Counted from the stretch's first letter, positions 22,946 through 33,683 are shown. The stretch: 64,000 bases of DNA from Luzula sylvatica (GCA_946800325.1 OX326956.1:75961087-76025086); one strand, 5' to 3'. The notes: generated from the letters alone by a model not told the origin. Numbers and translations are program-made.

Positions 22946-23329
22946 TGAGATCTTTGCTCAGGTTTTTGTACCGATTTTTGGTACCGGTGCATTTTGGTCA
23001 CTGAGATCTACCTCAGGTCTTGGTACCGGTTCTTTGGCAACCCTTCACTCTCACGGCGACAACACAACCATGAATCGCAAGCCAATCGCCACTCGAAATC
23101 GCCCAATATCTGCTCTTAAATCTCCTCTCAAATCTTCTCTCAAATACTTCTTGATTCAATTCGATAACAAATTCTTTTTCGAATCAGACCTCATATCAGA
23201 CCCCAACTCGATTCGACACCATTTCTCGATTCGATTCGATTCAATATCAAATTGCGATTCGACAACAAATTCTCTGCACCAATTTGATTAGACCTCGAGT
23301 TCTTCAATTCAATCCACACCAGATTCGTC

Positions 23330-23681
23330 ATGCTCGTTTCGAATGGAGATTTTCTTCATCCTGAGAGAATTTCAGTTGTGGAAACCACGGTGATAAACCC
23401 TGACGAGCAAGACGACTCCGACGACAATTCAGAAGGTGAATTCGAATTCCCATCTCTGATCAAAGACTCTTCGATTTCGATCCACAAATCAATCTACCCG
23501 GTCTTCGGTCGCCCGTTCGGTCCTTCCTCTTCTTCAGTCTTGCCGGAATCGCATTCTACAGTCAGCGTCCCTCTCCGCGCTGATGATCCAAGAACGAAAC
23601 TCATCCATCGGATCAACCTCAACCTCATCATAATCAAACAGAGATCTGGAAGGCGTATCGCCGGACAGGTACTATGTATGG
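23330..23681 (+). pseudogene. gene-like reading frame interrupted by gypsy copy 1
   Basis: A 117-codon frame with codon use and GC content unlike the surroundings. It has an acidic stretch (NPDEQDDSDDNSEGEFEFP), then KSIYPVFGRPFGPSSSSVLP and TVSVPLRADDP. The FEF..IYPVFGR..VPLR layout loosely recalls plant DUF1645 proteins, but I am not sure. The frame is cut in its last codons by the LTR beginning at 23682 and would otherwise continue at 29517. The preceding 23042-23291 is also open and Ser-rich. This may be a captured or decayed host gene fragment. Confidence 0.35.
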
Positions 23682-24206
23682 TGTCATGACCCTAGGGGGC
23701 TGTGACTAAATGTATATATATAGGAGGTTATATTTGCATTAATTCACCAATAAGGTCTGTTGCGAGTGTATGGGAGCGATTAAGGTGGTGTTTAGTAATT
23801 ACGAGATGCTTTAGGAGTCTTTTAGGAGCTGTGTAAGAGAATCAAAAGAGTTCTACAATTCGGTTCAGATCCAAACTGCTAGGATCCTGAACCGAGAGCA
23901 CCAAAAGGATGGATGAGGGGTTCAAAGAGTGAACCGAGAGCAAACAAGAAATGCAGGAATATTCCCTGGTAAAGAACAACTGAATGTACTAGGTATATAA
24001 GGGAAGGAGAGAGAAATTAGATCTCATCTTTTGTGAGTTTTTATTCAGGAAGATCATGTTTTTAATCTTGATTTAGAGAGGGAGAGATGGATTCAAACTT
24101 GTAAATTGAATTGCTATTTCGTTAAATTCAATTATCAGTTGTTCTTTTCTCTATTCTTGTGAATAATCGAGGTTGAAAACGTAACAAATCCAGTCGGTTT
24201 GATACA
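23682..24206 (+). repeat. 5' LTR of gypsy copy 1
   Basis: Begins TGTCATGACCCTAGGGGG and ends GGTTTGATACA; 525 bp. Contains a TATA element at 23994-24000 upstream of the likely transcript start. Confidence 0.95.
23994..24000 (+). promoter_or_regulatory. probable TATA box in the 5' LTR
   Basis: TATATAA within GGTATATAAGGGAAGG, about 200 bp before the LTR end, where the U3/R boundary of such LTRs is expected. The same element lies in the 3' LTR near 29299. Confidence 0.55.
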
Positions 24207-24208
24207 TT

Positions 24209-24220
24209 TGGTATCAGAGC
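24209..24220 (+). other. primer binding site of gypsy copy 1
   Basis: TGGTATCAGAGC, complementary to the 3' end of plant initiator tRNA-Met, two bases after the LTR. Confidence 0.9.
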
Positions 24221-24251
24221 AATTAGATCCGAGCTTTCGTTGCGTGCGTTA

Positions 24252-27200
24252 ATGGCAAAGAAAGGAGCTGTAGAGATGGATGAGATTCGGAGAATTGATC
24301 TCGAAAATCAACAAAACCGAGATCAAATCACGCATCTCACTAAAGAAACCCACACCTTGAAAATGATTTGTGAAGAGAAATTCGGCAGCATGGATGCTCA
24401 ATTTGCTGAGATTAAAAGCATACTCTTGCAAGTGCCGAAGAAAGGAGGAACGAGTTTGGTGATTGAAGAACCGGATTCGAATAGCGTTCAAGCCAAAGGA
24501 AAAGAGACTGGAAAGAGATCCACACACCAAGAAGGAGAATCGAGTCAAGTGGGGAGGAAAACAACGGATCGTCAACTGGAAGATGAATATGGAGGTAGGA
24601 ACGAGCGAAGAGGAAGAGGCAGGGGCAATGAGTTCATGCCCAAATCGAGGGTGGAGTTAGATCATTTCTCTGGGATCGGGCCCAGAAATTGGCTGAAAAA
24701 GTGCGAACGTTTTTTCAAAGTATGTGCAATTCCAGATTGGCAGACCGTAGATATTGCGGCGTTGTATCTCACTGGACAAGCAGAGGATTGGTTTTATGCA
24801 TACCAAGCCACTGATCCTCATCCTCAGTGGAATAACTTTGCGAGGGACCTTTTGAGGCGTTTTGAGAGCACCTTGTTGATGGGCATGAGTGGCGAATTTC
24901 ATTCTTTGAGACAAGAGAATTCAGTTGAGGAATATTGGTTGAAATTCGACCAATTGAGAGGACTCTTGTTGAGGAGGTATCGAGATTTGGACGACGAGTT
25001 CTTTCGGCAATGTTTCTTGTCGGGATTGAGTGACAAATTAAGACCGGGAGTGGTGGTGACACGACCAAAGAGTTTAATCGAGGCTTACGAGAACGCTACG
25101 CATAACGAGAAAGAGATGAACGGTCAAAAGAAGGCAAAGGGGATTGACAAGCTCACGATAAATTCCAACCCAACAACCAATTCTCAGAGGCTCAAGGGTG
25201 CAGCATGGGAAGCATTTAAAGAACAAAAAAGGGCTCGAAATGAATGTTTTAAATGCGATCAAAAATGGAGTCCAGCACATAAATGCCATATTAAATCGGG
25301 TAACAAGGATTCGAACCATATTTTGGCGATCGAGGGTGTGGAGGTCCAAACCGAAGATGAAGGGGCAGAAAATGAATTGGAGGTGGTTCAGTATCAGGAG
25401 GAAGGAAACGATGCCGAGTTAATGGAGATTAAAACTGAATTGTTGGGTCAAAAAGCTCATCATCAAACACTAAAAATTACTGGAAATGCGAAGAAGAAGC
25501 TCTTCTCCATTCTTATTGATAGCGGGAGTTCTCATAGCTTCATCGACTCCAAATTTATGAAGCTATTGGGGTTAATGCCGGTCCTGGCCGCGCCACTATC
25601 AATCACAGTCGCGAACGGGTCCCAATTGGTGTGTGATGGAATATGTACCGATTTTGATTGGTCAATGGCAGGAGAGAACTTCAAATTTGAGATGAGAGTG
25701 TTGGAATTAGGCAACGTAGAGGTAATTCTCGGTGTCGATTGGATGGAGAGACACGGGCCGGTGAAATTCGATTACGAGAGAAAGGAGGTAACATGCCAGA
25801 GAAATGGCGAAGCCATGGTGTTGAAGACAGAATATAGGTTCCCGGATGAACAGAAATCAGGAATGTGGATCGAGGGTCGAGAATTGAATTCCTTGATTTT
25901 AACGAACCAGATTTCCTGGTTAGCAAGGATAGCAAACTGGGAAATGATGTCTGGGAAAACAAACCAGGAGACCAAAGCTGAGTTATGTCTCATCCAGGAG
26001 AAAGAAAACCGGGATTTTAAGTCTAAAAATATATTCTCGGTTTTTAAGCCAAATTCGGAATTGGAAACTGGTGTTGTTGTACAGGACTCGAATTTAAATA
26101 AGAAGGTGCTTGTTGGATCCAATAAGAGACTAACGGGTCTGGAAGAATTGCTTCAAGAGTTTGAGGAGATTTTTAATGAACCAAAAACGTTACCTCCGGA
26201 GCGTTCATGCGATCATGAGATACCATTAATTGAAGGATCGAAACCGGTACAGTTACGTCCGTACCGGTACTCGTACTTTCAAAAGGAGGAAATAGAGCGG
26301 CTTGTGAAAGAGATGATACAAAGCGGTGTTATAAGGAGTAGTAAGAGTCCGTTTGCGTCGCCGGCGATTTTAGTCGGTAAGAAGGATGGAACATGGAGGC
26401 TTTGTATCGATTACCGACAACTAAACGCTTTAACGGTTAAGGATAAATATCCGATACCGATTATTGATGATTTACTCGATGAGTTGAAACATGCGAAGGT
26501 GTTTTCAAAAATCGATCTTCGATCCGGATATCATCAAATTAGGATGGCCGAAGGCGATGTTTACAAAACGGCTTTTCGAACCCACTCGGGCCATTACGAG
26601 TTTCTCGTCATGCCGTTCGGGTTGTCCAACGCACCATCAACCTTTCAAGCGCTTATGAATAAGATTTTTGAAACTTTTTTGCGAAAAATTGTGCTTGTTT
26701 TTTTTGATGACATTTTGGTGTTTAGTAGGAATGGGGAAGATCATGTCAGGCATTTGAAGAAAGTGTTCGAGATCTTGAAGGCGAACCAATTACTCGTGAA
26801 GAAATCCAAATGCGCTTTTGGAGTCGAGCAAATCGAATACCTCGGTCACATAATATCGGGCGAAGGAGTAGCAACCGATCCGAGCAAGGTGGAGGCAATG
26901 AGGAGGTGGCCAAAACCGAAGTCGTTGAAGGAGTTGCGGGGTTTCCTTGGGCTCACGGGCTACTACCGAAAGTTTGTGAAAGGGTACGGCACGATAGCAA
27001 AACCACTCACCGATTTACTCAAGAAGGACGGGTTTAAATGGGGAAAGGAAGCGGACGTGGCATTCGAGCAATTAAAGGCGGCCATGTCCACAACTCCGGT
27101 TTTGGGGCTACCGGATTTTTCGAAGGAGTTCGTGATCGAGACCGATGCGTGTGGTTACGGAATTGGGGCCGTGTTAATGCAAGAAAAAAAACCATTGGCT

Positions 27201-28961
27201 TTTCTTAGCAAAGCGTTGTGTCCAAGAAACTTGGGCCGATCAACTTATGAGAAGGAACTCCTTGCGGTATTATTAGCGGTGGATAAATGGAGGCATTATC
27301 TTGTGGGAGGTCGATTTATTATTAAGACCGATCACGAAAGTCTAAAGTTTTTATTGGAGGGTCGAGTTACAACTCAACTCCAACACAAGGGCTTGTCGAA
27401 GTTGTTGGGGTTGGATTATGTGATACACTATAAGAAAGGAATTGATAATAAGGTGGCCGATGCATTATCACGAATTCGAGAAGGAAAACGAGAAGAGAAG
27501 GGAGAGCTTCAAGTGATTAGCGTGGTGAGGCCCGCTTGGTACTCGGAGGTGGAGGATTTATATGGAGATGATGAGTATTTTCGGCCAATTTTGGAGAGAA
27601 TTATATTGGATCCTAACGGGTTCTCGGATTATGAGTTGAAAGAAGGGATCCTCCGTTATAAGGGTCGGCTTTGTGTGGGAAAAGGAGCGGGGCTGAGAAC
27701 GAAGGTAATATCCGAGCTACATGATTCGGCGGAAGGGGGCCATTCGGGTATGCTAGGAACGTACCAACGAGTCAAACGCATTTTTTATTGGGGAGGGATG
27801 AAGAAAGATGTACACGAGTATGTCCAAAATTGTGATTGTTGCCAACGGAACAAGGGCGAACATGTGGCTAATCCCGGGTTATTACAACCTTTGAGCATTC
27901 CCGAAGAAGTTTGGAGGTGCGTGAGTATGGACTTCATCGAGAAGCTTCCAAAGTCTCACGGGAAGGATACGATTTTGGTAGTAGTTGATCGGCTCACCAA
28001 ATACGCACACTTCATTCCTTTGGCGCATCCATTCTCGGCTCAAAACGTCGCAAAGGAATTTTTCGATAACATTTGCAAATTGCATGGAGTGCCGAGAGCA
28101 ATTGTAAGTGATCGGGATCGCATTTTTACGAGTACCTTTTGGAGAGAATTGTTCAAGTTGCACGGGACGCAATTACAACTAAGTACATCGTACCATCCAC
28201 AAACCGACGGACAAACCGAACGAGTAAATCAATGTCTCGAGACGTATTTGCGATGTATGGTAGCCAATGCGCCGAAGAAGTGGGGTACGTGGATTGCACA
28301 AGCGGAGTGGTGGTACAACACAAACTATCATTCGTCTCTAAAGTGTAGCCCTTTCGAAGCTTTATATGGGTGTGTACCACCTCGACTCGAATTGGGGTCG
28401 AGTCCGAATTCAAAGGTAGCCGCGGTGGACGAATGGATGAAAGAGAAACATGCCTCACTTCAACTAATTAAAGAGAATTTGGTGAAAGCGCAAGAGAGAA
28501 TGAAAATGTTCGCCGATAAGAATCGAAGTGAGAGAAAATTTGAAGAAGGGGATTGGGTGTATCTCAAGCTTCAACCTTATCGACAAACGTCATTGACGCT
28601 CAACAAGGGTACAAAGCTACACTCGCGATATTATGGTCCATATGAAATATTGGATAAAATAGGAGAAGTAGCGTACAAACTCAATCTTCCAAATGGGTCG
28701 CAAATTCACCCCGTTTTTCATGTGTCACAATTGAAGAAGAAGATTGGAGAGAGGAAAGAGGCGGCTCAAACGCTACCCTTGATAGGGGCTGATGGTATCT
28801 TACGAGTGGAACCGATTGCAGTAGTGGATCGCCGGTTGGTGAAGAAAGGAAATTCGGCGGATGTGCAACTTTTGATTCGTTGGTCGAATTTGCCGGACGA
28901 AGACGCCACGTGGGAGGATTACGATGCGATAGCTCGTCAATATCCAAATTTTAAACCTTGA
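24252..28961 (+). CDS. chromovirus gag-pol polyprotein, intact
   Basis: An uninterrupted 1569-residue polyprotein. Order: coiled-coil-like N-terminus; gag domain (about 134-240); zinc knuckle C-x2-C-x7-H-x-C at 332-345; aspartic protease with LIDSGSSHSF (Asp 423); reverse transcriptase with FFDDILVFS (817-825); RNase H with ETDACG (Asp 965), YEKELLAV (Glu 1001) and KTDH (Asp 1027); ADALSR linker; integrase zinc region with CDCC near 1194-1197; and DD35E core with Asp 1227, Asp 1287 and Glu 1323. A C-terminal chromodomain (about 1519-1566) contains LLIRWSNLPDEDATWED. The chromodomain places it in the chromovirus branch of Ty3/gypsy and usually guides integration into heterochromatin. The start chosen is ATG at 24252; the open frame extends four codons further back without an ATG. 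All catalytic residues I looked for are present. Confidence 0.95.
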   Translation: MAKKGAVEMDEIRRIDLENQQNRDQITHLTKETHTLKMICEEKFGSMDAQFAEIKSILLQVPKKGGTSLVIEEPDSNSVQAKGKETGKRSTHQEGESSQVGRKTTDRQLEDEYGGRNERRGRGRGNEFMPKSRVELDHFSGIGPRNWLKKCERFFKVCAIPDWQTVDIAALYLTGQAEDWFYAYQATDPHPQWNNFARDLLRRFESTLLMGMSGEFHSLRQENSVEEYWLKFDQLRGLLLRRYRDLDDEFFRQCFLSGLSDKLRPGVVVTRPKSLIEAYENATHNEKEMNGQKKAKGIDKLTINSNPTTNSQRLKGAAWEAFKEQKRARNECFKCDQKWSPAHKCHIKSGNKDSNHILAIEGVEVQTEDEGAENELEVVQYQEEGNDAELMEIKTELLGQKAHHQTLKITGNAKKKLFSILIDSGSSHSFIDSKFMKLLGLMPVLAAPLSITVANGSQLVCDGICTDFDWSMAGENFKFEMRVLELGNVEVILGVDWMERHGPVKFDYERKEVTCQRNGEAMVLKTEYRFPDEQKSGMWIEGRELNSLILTNQISWLARIANWEMMSGKTNQETKAELCLIQEKENRDFKSKNIFSVFKPNSELETGVVVQDSNLNKKVLVGSNKRLTGLEELLQEFEEIFNEPKTLPPERSCDHEIPLIEGSKPVQLRPYRYSYFQKEEIERLVKEMIQSGVIRSSKSPFASPAILVGKKDGTWRLCIDYRQLNALTVKDKYPIPIIDDLLDELKHAKVFSKIDLRSGYHQIRMAEGDVYKTAFRTHSGHYEFLVMPFGLSNAPSTFQALMNKIFETFLRKIVLVFFDDILVFSRNGEDHVRHLKKVFEILKANQLLVKKSKCAFGVEQIEYLGHIISGEGVATDPSKVEAMRRWPKPKSLKELRGFLGLTGYYRKFVKGYGTIAKPLTDLLKKDGFKWGKEADVAFEQLKAAMSTTPVLGLPDFSKEFVIETDACGYGIGAVLMQEKKPLAFLSKALCPRNLGRSTYEKELLAVLLAVDKWRHYLVGGRFIIKTDHESLKFLLEGRVTTQLQHKGLSKLLGLDYVIHYKKGIDNKVADALSRIREGKREEKGELQVISVVRPAWYSEVEDLYGDDEYFRPILERIILDPNGFSDYELKEGILRYKGRLCVGKGAGLRTKVISELHDSAEGGHSGMLGTYQRVKRIFYWGGMKKDVHEYVQNCDCCQRNKGEHVANPGLLQPLSIPEEVWRCVSMDFIEKLPKSHGKDTILVVVDRLTKYAHFIPLAHPFSAQNVAKEFFDNICKLHGVPRAIVSDRDRIFTSTFWRELFKLHGTQLQLSTSYHPQTDGQTERVNQCLETYLRCMVANAPKKWGTWIAQAEWWYNTNYHSSLKCSPFEALYGCVPPRLELGSSPNSKVAAVDEWMKEKHASLQLIKENLVKAQERMKMFADKNRSERKFEEGDWVYLKLQPYRQTSLTLNKGTKLHSRYYGPYEILDKIGEVAYKLNLPNGSQIHPVFHVSQLKKKIGERKEAAQTLPLIGADGILRVEPIAVVDRRLVKKGNSADVQLLIRWSNLPDEDATWEDYDAIARQYPNFKP

Positions 28962-28972
28962 GACAAGGTTTT

Positions 28973-28983
28973 TAAGAGGAGGG
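28973..28983 (+). other. polypurine tract of gypsy copy 1
   Basis: AAGAGGAGGG just before the 3' LTR, the plus-strand primer for reverse transcription. Confidence 0.7.
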
Positions 28984-28986
28984 TAT

Positions 28987-29511
28987 TGTCATGACCCTAG
29001 GGGGCTGTGACTAAATGTATATATATAGGAGGTTATATTTGCATTAATTCACCAATAAGGTCTGTTGCGAGTGTATGGGAGCGATTAAGGTGGTGTTTAG
29101 TAATTACGAGATGCTTTAGGAGTCTTTTAGGAGCTGTGTAAGAGAATCAAAAGAGTTCTACAATTCGGTTCAGATCCAAACTGCTAGGATCCTGAACCGA
29201 GAGCACCAAAAGGATGGATGAGGGGTTCAAAGAGTGAACCGAGAGCAAACAAGAAATGCAGGAATATTCCCTGGTAAAGAACAACTGAATGTACTAGGTA
29301 TATAAGGGAAGGAGAGAGAAATTAGATCTCATCTTTTGTGAGTTTTTATTCAGGAAGATCATGTTTTTAATCTTGATTTAGAGAGGGAGAGATGGATTCA
29401 AACTTGTAAATTGAATTGCTATTTCGTTAAATTCAATTATCAGTTGTTCTTTTCTCTATTCTTGTGAATAATCGAGGTTGAAAACGTAACAAATCCAGTC
29501 GGTTTGTTACA
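28987..29511 (+). repeat. 3' LTR of gypsy copy 1
   Basis: 525 bp, the same as the 5' LTR apart from T instead of A five bases before the end. It ends TTACA and abuts TATGG. Confidence 0.95.
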
Positions 29512-29570
29512 TATGGACACCAGGATCGGCACTTGCGTTAGGGTTAGGGTTTTTCTGCATTTCCGCCATC

Positions 29571-29717
29571 GAGTTGCAGATCGGTTTGAAGAACTACGAC
29601 CCTCAAAAGGACAAGCGTTTCAGTGGATCTGTGAAGCTTGTTCACATTCCTCGCCCCAAAATGAAGGTCTGCATGCTCGGAGATGCTCAGCATGTCGAAG
29701 AGGCTCATAACTGCAAT
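29571..29717 (+). pseudogene. ribosomal protein uL1 (L10a) exon fragment
   Basis: About 47 codons read [20 protein letters not shown], then [20 protein letters not shown] and HVEEA. This is the highly conserved early region of the cytosolic large-subunit protein L10a/uL1 (family knowledge). The match begins near 29571 and stops after GAAGAGGCT, where the normal protein would continue with a Lys/Leu-rich stretch; a MITE begins a few bases later. There is no start codon context or remaining exons, so this is a captured or duplicated exon. The frame carries no stop, so the copy is not very old or was under constraint. GTTAGGGTTAGGGTTTT just upstream resembles the telo-box usual before ribosomal protein genes. 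Confidence 0.85.
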
Positions 29718-29895
29718 GGTGATACACACCCCGCATAAAAACCCCGCATTCAACCCGCAGTTTAATTAAGTTCCTATTTTGACCATTATTTGCATTAATT
29801 ACCTACCATTTGACCATTATTTGCAATAATTACCATCCATTTGAAGGGATGGGAGTTGTTTGGGGGATAATTAGTGCGGGGTGCAAAACATTACC
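29718..29895. mobile_element. small MITE with CACCCCGCA ends
   Basis: The left end GGTGATACACACCCCGCA and the reverse complement of the right end, GGTAATGTTTTGCACCCCGCA, form imperfect inverted repeats about 178 bp apart. The interior has a duplicated TTTGACCATTATTTGCA phrase. I did not find a clean target duplication. It truncates the uL1 fragment on its left. Confidence 0.45.
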
Positions 29896-30575
29896 GATTG
29901 CCAGGTGGTTTAAATGAAGAGTGGGTGTAAGAAGAGAGATGATAGGGCTATCCTGACACGTGGCGTGCTAACAGTGAATCTAGCCTCGTGAGTCGTGGTG
30001 CGGATGAAGATAACATCAAATCCTTACTTTCTCCTGTTTGATTTTGAATATCCTACCGAGTACTTATCCAGAAGGAAAATAATAGTCCCCATTATCCCCC
30101 CACATTGGTTGATAGTTGTTATTGGTAATCAAACAAATGAAATATCACATGTGTGAAAACTAATATTGATGTGTTAAAATGTGTTCATTAGCATAACTTA
30201 TTATGCCGTCGTTTAACGCAAGTTTGATACTGGAAAGAAAAACAAATTACAACACATATATGAACATATTTGTTGATCTTCAATTTGACATCATTTCTCG
30301 AATTTTTTTCATGATATTACAATTTCTTCTCGAGAAAAACTCTCCGGTGTTTCGGTCAAATTTTTTTATTTGTGTTTTTTCATATTAAATATGAATACTT
30401 ATATTTCGATCATATTAAATCTCGATTTTTGTAGAAATAAATCCATGAAAATCTGAATAAAATCCTATAAGATATGGCATATGTTTTGTATTTGATTTTT
30501 CAGCGAAAGACAAGTCGATCATACTCGGAAAAGAATCCGTATCGAATCAAGAAAATAAGAAAGAAAAAATCGAAA
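29896..30575. other. intergenic DNA upstream of the pyrophosphatase relic
   Basis: No separate gene seen. Near 30500 a TTTTTCAG acceptor-like sequence precedes the relic reading frame, so part of this may be a former 5' untranslated region or intron. Confidence 0.4.
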
Positions 30576-31135
30576 ATGAGTCAAGAAGGTGACAACGAAA
30601 ACATAACCGAAGTTGAAACTCCAAAAAAAGCTCAGAAACTCAACGAGAGAATCATTTCTTCTCTCTCTAGAAGGATCTGTTGCTGCTCATTCATGACATG
30701 ATCTCGAAATTGGTCTCGAATCTTCTGGCGTGTTTAATGTCGTAAATGTTATTTCTTCGTTTTTGCAAGTATGTGTTTTATTTAATGCAATCTAATATTG
30801 AGTAAAATATAGCAAACATGTGATTGAGATTACAAAGGGGAGCTAAGTGAAGTTGAGCTCGATAAAAAGACCGGACTGATCAAGGTGTGCAACAAATTAA
30901 AAGTCAACGAGTTTAATTAATTCAATAGTAATACATATGTGATGGATAACGATTCTATGGATTCATTCCATTATGTAAGTTTCTTTAACTCACAATTTAA
31001 ATCTAGTTTATGCATTAATTACAGAAATTCGAAAATTAGATCTTAATTTGGTTGGTAATTTTTCAGGAACTAGTTTTACCACGTTCCTTTCTTTGTGTCA
31101 GTGCTATTGACCTCACGCATGATATCAATGAGGTT
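30576..31135 (+). pseudogene. soluble inorganic pyrophosphatase relic
   Basis: Remnants of the cytosolic family I pyrophosphatase, which hydrolyses pyrophosphate to phosphate. Exon-like part 1 from ATG 30576 reads ETPKKAQKLNERIISSLSRR, matching the plant N-terminus; one extra base then shifts frame, after which SVAAHS, a stop in place of the conserved Trp, HDLEIG and VFNVVNV follow. Part 2 (about 30832-30885) reads VELDKKTGLIKV, the conserved substrate-site segment. Part 3 (about 31077-31130) recalls the PRTLCEDND..DVL region in decayed form. AT-rich intron-like DNA separates the parts, so this is a decayed genomic copy, not a processed one. The remaining C-terminal half is missing. Confidence 0.75.
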
Positions 31136-32984
31136 TATAATTTATATTTTAAAATACATAATTACTTTTAGGGTGTTGATGTTTACTTTAAATATATAGT
31201 CGGAATTGTTGAAGTGTTCGAATTTTGTCGACATTATTTCAATTATTATTTATCTTTATACAATCATGTATTTTGATCTAGTTCATGAAAATATCAAAAA
31301 TACAAACATATTTACAAGTTTGCAACATTTCACTTCAAGCATATCAATGGTGTTTACTGTAAAATTGTCGACTTTCAATGTGTTTTATCCGTATATTCTA
31401 AACTTTTGATTTTGTACTTAGGTTTTATGATTATATTTACAAAGTTATGTTAGTATACAAAAATATTAGATAATTATGAAGTTTTCTATTCTACGGTGGC
31501 ATGTAGTTCTTATAAAAGTTTATTCGGTTCATAGTGCAAATAAATTATGGAACATCTCAACAATGAGCATGATGTCAATGCTCTTTATTTAGATATGGTA
31601 TTATACAATTTCGTGATGCCTATCGGTTTTACAAATCGTATTATTGTCGTGTATGTTTAGTAATTGTTCATTATATCAAACACAATACGTATGGAGTTCC
31701 TAATGTGTGACATTTGTTTGTAACTAGTGCAAAAAATCATATAACTCATCAGAATAATATATTGGTTAAATATTTTATATGAAGGTCGTTCTAGTTTAGC
31801 TGAGAAATGATTTAAGCAATATAAACTCTTCGATTTAGAAATTCGATGTCATGCATGCATTATTATTAGTGAGCATAAAATCAATGGAGATTTGCATATG
31901 TTATAATAATAACGTTCGTGAATTGTCTTTAGATGCGACAAAAAAAATTAAAATAACAGTTCAATAAAATACATACTAAAATAACAATAACAATAAGAAT
32001 TTGAATATAGTATTAAATGAGTTTATTTGAATGTTAAAACTAAATTTCGTTTTATATTACAAAAATCATGTAAAAAAATCAACAATTCTTATCATATATA
32101 ATAATATTTTGTTGATGTACAAAATATGCCAAGTAATTAATCAAAACATTAAGGAGTTTGTAAGGAGTTTGTAATTAGTCATAATCATATTTTGTACATC
32201 TTAAAAATAAAATAAAAAAGTCACGACATTAGAACAATAAGGAGTTTGTAAGGAGGCTTTGGATCATCACTAGATCGAGATTCGGGAATATAAATTCAGG
32301 ATCTATCCGGTTTTGTGAAAATTGAGAGGATATGAAAAGATTAGTCTGAGGTGAGTTTGAGGTAAGACGAAGTTAAGAAAATTTGTCTTTTAGTATAATT
32401 GGACGCGATTACTTTTGTTAGGAGCCAAAGAAAAAATGTGTAGATTTATTGTGCACACACATTGCTGTTGTATCGATTATTGTAGATTTTTGTGATTTTC
32501 AATGTTCCTTTCGAGTTCGTTTCTTCTGTGGCCTTGAAGAAAAGTCATGGGTAAAGCTGGTGATGTGGTGCTTTTGCAAACACCCATTTCAGTGAAGTCC
32601 ACACAAAAGGAAAAAAAAATCAAAGATAATCTAAAGGAAGAATAAATCATCCAAAAATTGAAGTAACAAAAGATCTATATTTTCATGTATGAGTCTATGA
32701 CCCCATCTATTTTACTATTTCTTAATTATTATTCATAGTAAAATTCAGATATTGAAACAAGAGATTTCTAAAAAGATAAACCAAATAATATTTATTACAC
32801 ATTTGAATAAATAATATTAGTTTTAAAATTTATCTCTGTTTTCATATTTAGTTGTACTCTTTTTATTTTATTTTATAATTCTCATGATAATTTCAAAAAC
32901 TAATTTTAAGTAACATATTGAAACAAGTTGCATTCAAATGTTCAAATATTTTGAATATTATCAAATGTTCAAATGATAATATTG
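31136..32984. other. AT-rich intergenic DNA
   Basis: No recognisable gene. Positions 32130-32260 have two copies of an AAGGAGTTTGTAAGGAG phrase. The open frame at 31206-31409 is Ile/Phe-rich and looks like chance. Further exons of the pyrophosphatase relic were looked for and not found. Confidence 0.5.
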
Positions 32985-33455
32985 TGAACCGAACCGAACC
33001 GGTCGAATTCGATTTAATCGGTTCGATTTTCGATTTATTCGGTTCGGTTCGATTCAAAAATTTATATTATTTGGTTTATTCGATTCGGTTCGGTTTTGAT
33101 ATATTTAAAACCGATTAAACCGAACCGATCGAATTAGTATTAATTTTCATGTTTTTATTATGTATATTCAAAAATATTTCATATTGTAACATTATAAATA
33201 ATATAATTATATTTTATATGATTTGTTTTTATATTTTTTTGTTAAATAGAATTTAAATTTTATCATTATAAAGCTTCTTATTCGGTTCAACCAAACAATC
33301 CGAATAAAAAATTCGGTGTAATCGGTTCGATTTTAAATCGGTTCAAATTTTATTCGGTTCGGTTCGGTTCGGTTTGAATCTAGTTCGGTTCGATTTGATT
33401 CGGTTTTATCTTAATCGGTTCGGTTCGGTTTGGTTCAACCGAATGCCCATCCCTA
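32985..33455. mobile_element. GGTTCGGTTCG-rich element, one end visible
   Basis: Two blocks of degenerate CGGTTCGGTTCGATT repeats (32985-33130 and 33280-33440) in opposite predominant orientation surround AT-rich sequence. The right border, read inward, is TAGGGATGGGCATTCGGTTG, a common plant hAT-type terminus. The left terminus is not recognisable and no target duplication was found. Confidence 0.45.
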
Positions 33456-33683
33456 CCAATGATGTTCTTTTGGATGCCCAAATGGCCTAGACATAGAAAT
33501 TGTTATCAACCTCATAGTCCATTTTTTGCTCGGTGTCGTCCTCAAAATCGAATTTGAAATCCGAATTATTTGAAAGAGGCACAGCTCGAAAAACACATAA
33601 GTTAGGAGATTCGTTGGGACTAAAGTCCTTTATATTATTATTTAGAGAGAGCCTTCTTCCTATATGTTTGGAGTTAGATTTTT

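Larger units (their letters stand above)
23682..29511 (+). mobile_element. Ty3/gypsy chromovirus, copy 1 (apparently intact)
   Basis: A 5830-bp LTR retrotransposon: LTRs of 525 bp at 23682-24206 and 28987-29511, primer binding site at 24209-24220, a single gag-pol frame, and a polypurine tract at 28973-28983. It is flanked by an exact 5-bp target duplication TATGG (23677-23681 and 29512-29516). By eye the LTRs differ at one position (A at 24202, T at 29507), implying a very recent insertion. It belongs to the same family as copy 2 at 39218-45111. Confidence 0.97.

Noticed and set aside
29530..29555. Interstitial telomere repeat
   Set aside because: Only two TTAGGG-like units, better explained as a telo-box before the ribosomal protein fragment.
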